64,000 nucleotides of DNA from the NCBI RefSeq assembly GCF_000186865.1, contig NW_008705576.1:585256-649255 (forward strand), in the 5' to 3' direction. The position numbers and the translations under genes were made by a program. The DNA is from Aureococcus anophagefferens. Taxonomy: Eukaryota > Sar > Pelagophyceae > Pelagomonadales > Pelagomonadaceae. The notes under the pieces are model-generated. The model saw only the letters and a program-made list of their open reading frames with translations, did no database searches and was not told where the DNA came from. Below are positions 62,036-64,000 of this stretch, in pieces; position 1 is the stretch's first letter, and each line of letters opens with the position of its first letter.

Positions 62036-62938
62036 ATGCGCGCGCGCGCGCTGCTATTCCTGCTCTGCCTGCTCGCCCTGGCATCGGCGCGCATGGGCGG
62101 CAAGCGGCGGCCCCGCGCCGCCCTGCCGACGCTCAACGCGACGGAGCAGCAGCGCGTCTTCGAGCGCGCGACGGACGCGGTGCACGTCGCCGGCGCGGAG
62201 CCCTTCGGCTGCCCCGGCGACGCGTTCAACGTGTCCGTCGTCCACCTGCTGCGGGACGCGCCGCGCCTGGAGCGCTTCGTCGGCGCGATCCGGAACGCGT
62301 CCTACGACGTCCGCTTCGAGGTCTGGCCGGGCTTCGTCGTCGCGGAACGCCGCGACGAGCTCGACCACTACGTGCGGCGCGGCGTCGTCGACGCGCCCAA
62401 GGCGCGGAAGAGCCTGGGCAGCATCGGCGCGGCGCTGGCGCACCTGAGCCTCTGGGAGGCGCTGCTGCGCCGCGGCGCGGCGCTGAGCCTCGTCTTGGAA
62501 GACGACGCGACGTTCGAGCCTCCGACGCGCGCGCGGCTCTGCGCGGTCCTGGCGGCGCTCCGCGGGGGCTTCGACTACGTGAACCTCGCGGCGCTGCGGC
62601 CGCGGGGCGACGCCGTCGCGGGCCTGCCCGGCGTCGCGAGGGTCCGCAAGGAGCTCGTCGGGGAGCCCATGCCGAACGTCGTCATGAGCGCGTACGCGGT
62701 CACGGCCCGGGGCCTCCGGCGGCTGATGGACTGCTTCCTGCGGCGGCGGCCCGACATCTCGGGCTTCCACCAGAGCGGCCTCATCGACCGCTTCGTCTCC
62801 CAGTACTGCTTCTCCCGGGGCCCGCTCCGCGCGTTCGTCGTCGACGCGAAGAACGATACGGGGAGGGTCTTCGGCCACTACAACAAGGGCGCCCCGTCCG
62901 TGCGCAAGGCCATGAACGGCCGCGTACGACGACGATAG
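62036..62938 (+). CDS. Glycosyltransferase family 25-like protein
   Basis: The 300-residue protein starts with a signal peptide or anchor (ARALLFLLCLLALASA). The core matches GT25: VSVVHLLRDAPRLERFVGAI at the N-side, the family block SLGSIGAALAHLSLWEALL, then LSLVLEDDATFEP, whose EDD is the DxD-like metal/nucleotide-sugar site, and FDYVNLAAL. VMSAYAVTARGLRRLMD follows. GT25 includes LPS and collagen (galactosyl)transferases. Here a Golgi or ER role on surface glycans is plausible. It is intronless and begins only about 100 bp from the divergent gene at 61934. Confidence 0.85.
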   Translation: MRARALLFLLCLLALASARMGGKRRPRAALPTLNATEQQRVFERATDAVHVAGAEPFGCPGDAFNVSVVHLLRDAPRLERFVGAIRNASYDVRFEVWPGFVVAERRDELDHYVRRGVVDAPKARKSLGSIGAALAHLSLWEALLRRGAALSLVLEDDATFEPPTRARLCAVLAALRGGFDYVNLAALRPRGDAVAGLPGVARVRKELVGEPMPNVVMSAYAVTARGLRRLMDCFLRRRPDISGFHQSGLIDRFVSQYCFSRGPLRAFVVDAKNDTGRVFGHYNKGAPSVRKAMNGRVRRR

Positions 62939-63011
62939 CATCGCGCGAAAATGATCACCCGTTAGTCCTGTCATTGTAGTAGATAAACCAAGTGGCAAGG
63001 ATGAAAAAGAG

Positions 63012-63944
63012 TTATCTAATTCCACCAACAGCGAAAGTCCCCGCGCGGCCCGGCGGCGGCTCGTGCGTCCGGGAGAGCGAGTCGACGGCGACGAGGATGA
63101 GGTCCTCGTCCGTGCCGTGGGCCGCGCGCGCGCGGTGGAGGTCCGCCAGGCCGATGGCGTGGTCCTCGCCCGCGGACGCCGGGTCCTTGTAGAGGACGCG
63201 GCCCGCGGCGTCCAAACCCGTGAGCACGATGTAGTGGCCCGTGTAGGAGTAGGGCAACGACGCGATGGCGCGGCCCACGGCCGTGCGCGAGTAGAGGAAG
63301 CGCAGGTCCACGAGCGCGATGACCAGCGCGCGGTGCGTCCCCAGAAGCTCGCCGAGCGCGTCCGACGGCACCGTGCCCTTCCTCAAACAAATCTCGCCCG
63401 CGAAGGCCCGCTCGAAGAGGCCCGCCACGCGCCGCTCGTCCAAGGACAGCTCGCGCTTGTAGAAGGACATGTCCCGGTAGGACGGGTCGCAGCCCAAGGT
63501 TTTCGTCGCGAACACAAACCTAACTCCGAACGCCTTCAGCGCAAAGGCCAGGTCCACGGTCCAGACGCTCCGCGTGCCGCAGGCCGCGTGCACGCGGTCC
63601 CAGGTCGCGTCGTAGCGCGGGAACTCGGCCGCGCTCAGCACCATGAGCACGCACGCGAGGCCGCAGTCCCACGCCATGCGCTGGCGGACGTGCGCCACGA
63701 CGGCCGCCGACGTCTCGGCGAAGGGGCTCGGCGGCCGCCGGTGCCGCGGAAGCGGCGCCTCGTCGTCGAGGCAGAGGAGGCGCCGCAGGTCGCGCGCGTC
63801 GAGGACCTCCAGGGCCTCGGCGACGGGCGTCGGCGTCACTTGGGACGCGTGCTCCGTCGCGCGCTTCTTGCTCGCCGGGCCCGCCATGGACCGCAGCCGC
63901 GACAGGCCGCGCGACACGACCGACGGACGCTGGCGGTCCGCCAT
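63012..63944 (-). CDS. GUCD1-like protein (guanylyl cyclase domain-containing protein 1 family, C39-peptidase-like fold)
   Basis: From the ATG at 63944 the protein has 310 residues; an in-frame ATG at 63977 would add 11. A basic, Ser/Ala-rich N-terminus precedes the family core: HVRQRMAWDCGLACVLMVL (Cys of the papain/C39-like site), WTVDLAFALKAFGVRFVFAT, LVIALVDLRFLY, YTGHYIVLTGLDAAG (His) and VLYKDPASAG (Asp). The conserved Cys-His-Asp set suggests a peptidase-like fold. Despite its name, cyclase activity has not been firmly shown for the family as far as I know. Cytosolic by sequence; no signal peptide. Confidence 0.85.
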   Translation of the reverse strand: MADRQRPSVVSRGLSRLRSMAGPASKKRATEHASQVTPTPVAEALEVLDARDLRRLLCLDDEAPLPRHRRPPSPFAETSAAVVAHVRQRMAWDCGLACVLMVLSAAEFPRYDATWDRVHAACGTRSVWTVDLAFALKAFGVRFVFATKTLGCDPSYRDMSFYKRELSLDERRVAGLFERAFAGEICLRKGTVPSDALGELLGTHRALVIALVDLRFLYSRTAVGRAIASLPYSYTGHYIVLTGLDAAGRVLYKDPASAGEDHAIGLADLHRARAAHGTDEDLILVAVDSLSRTHEPPPGRAGTFAVGGIR

Positions 63945-64000
63945 TATAGGGTGTCTGCGGCGCGGGCTACGGTGCATCGGTGGGCACGGCGCAGCGGCTC

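Overview
The window looks like nuclear DNA of a very GC-rich eukaryotic alga, most likely a stramenopile of the pelagophyte type (Aureococcus anophagefferens or a relative). The reasons are: third codon positions that are almost always G or C; compact, often divergent genes; three plastid-type preproteins carrying an ASAFAP-like cleavage motif (Cpn60 at 26028, membrane protein at 11996-12550, coiled-coil protein at 60948-61934); mucin-like YAPT-repeat surface proteins; and many introner elements, transposon-derived introns already known from Aureococcus. The species assignment is an inference.

The main feature is the introns. Eighteen introns fall into three repeat families: A, about 200 nt, ends GGGCAG/CTGCCC, 7 copies; B, about 210 nt, ends CTGTGTGGAAATC or CTGTGCCGAATGC, 7 copies; C, about 75-90 nt, 4 copies. 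Almost all have the same geometry. An insertion duplicates 8 bp beginning GC or GT. The first duplicate supplies the splice donor, the 3' end of the element supplies the AG acceptor, and splicing restores the pre-insertion codons. Splicing predicted in this way rebuilds conserved motifs in every gene tested (TPQ motif of an amine oxidase, S6 of a potassium channel, kinase subdomains, Cys modules, acyltransferase core). Most donors are GC rather than GT. A 472-bp non-intron element with 8-bp target duplications and CAGGG ends (hAT-like MITE) lies at 7428-7899.

Layout. 1-12.6 kb: Myb/SANT protein (partial), VPS8, a TUTase/poly(A) polymerase hit by the MITE, aquaporin, an aspartyl-hydroxylase-like protein, small unknowns and a plastid membrane protein. 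12.7-19.2 kb: one 1,943-residue surface protein in seven exons. 19.2-31.4 kb: FkbM methyltransferase, malate/lactate dehydrogenase, cupin/JmjC protein, a phosphoglycerate kinase remnant, VWA protein, centromeric histone H3, plastid Cpn60, a coiled-coil protein and a cyclic-nucleotide-gated K+ channel. 31.4-46 kb: copper amine oxidase, a three-CNB-domain pseudokinase, BTB/KCTD protein, farnesyl diphosphate synthase, Rab32-like GTPase, TFIIS-N protein, guanylate-binding protein and serine carboxypeptidase. 46-64 kb: GT61 and GT25 glycosyltransferases, a P450-like protein, secreted Cys-rich protein, a ~2,211-residue C-type lectin / acyltransferase-3 / GH130-like fusion, a plastid coiled-coil protein and a GUCD1-like protein.

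The genes form no operon. A common theme is the secretory pathway, cell surface and membrane traffic: VPS8 and Rab32 for endolysosomal traffic, several glycan-modifying enzymes, and large Cys-rich surface proteins. Five genes carry apparent single-base frameshifts (six in all), which may be assembly errors or early decay.
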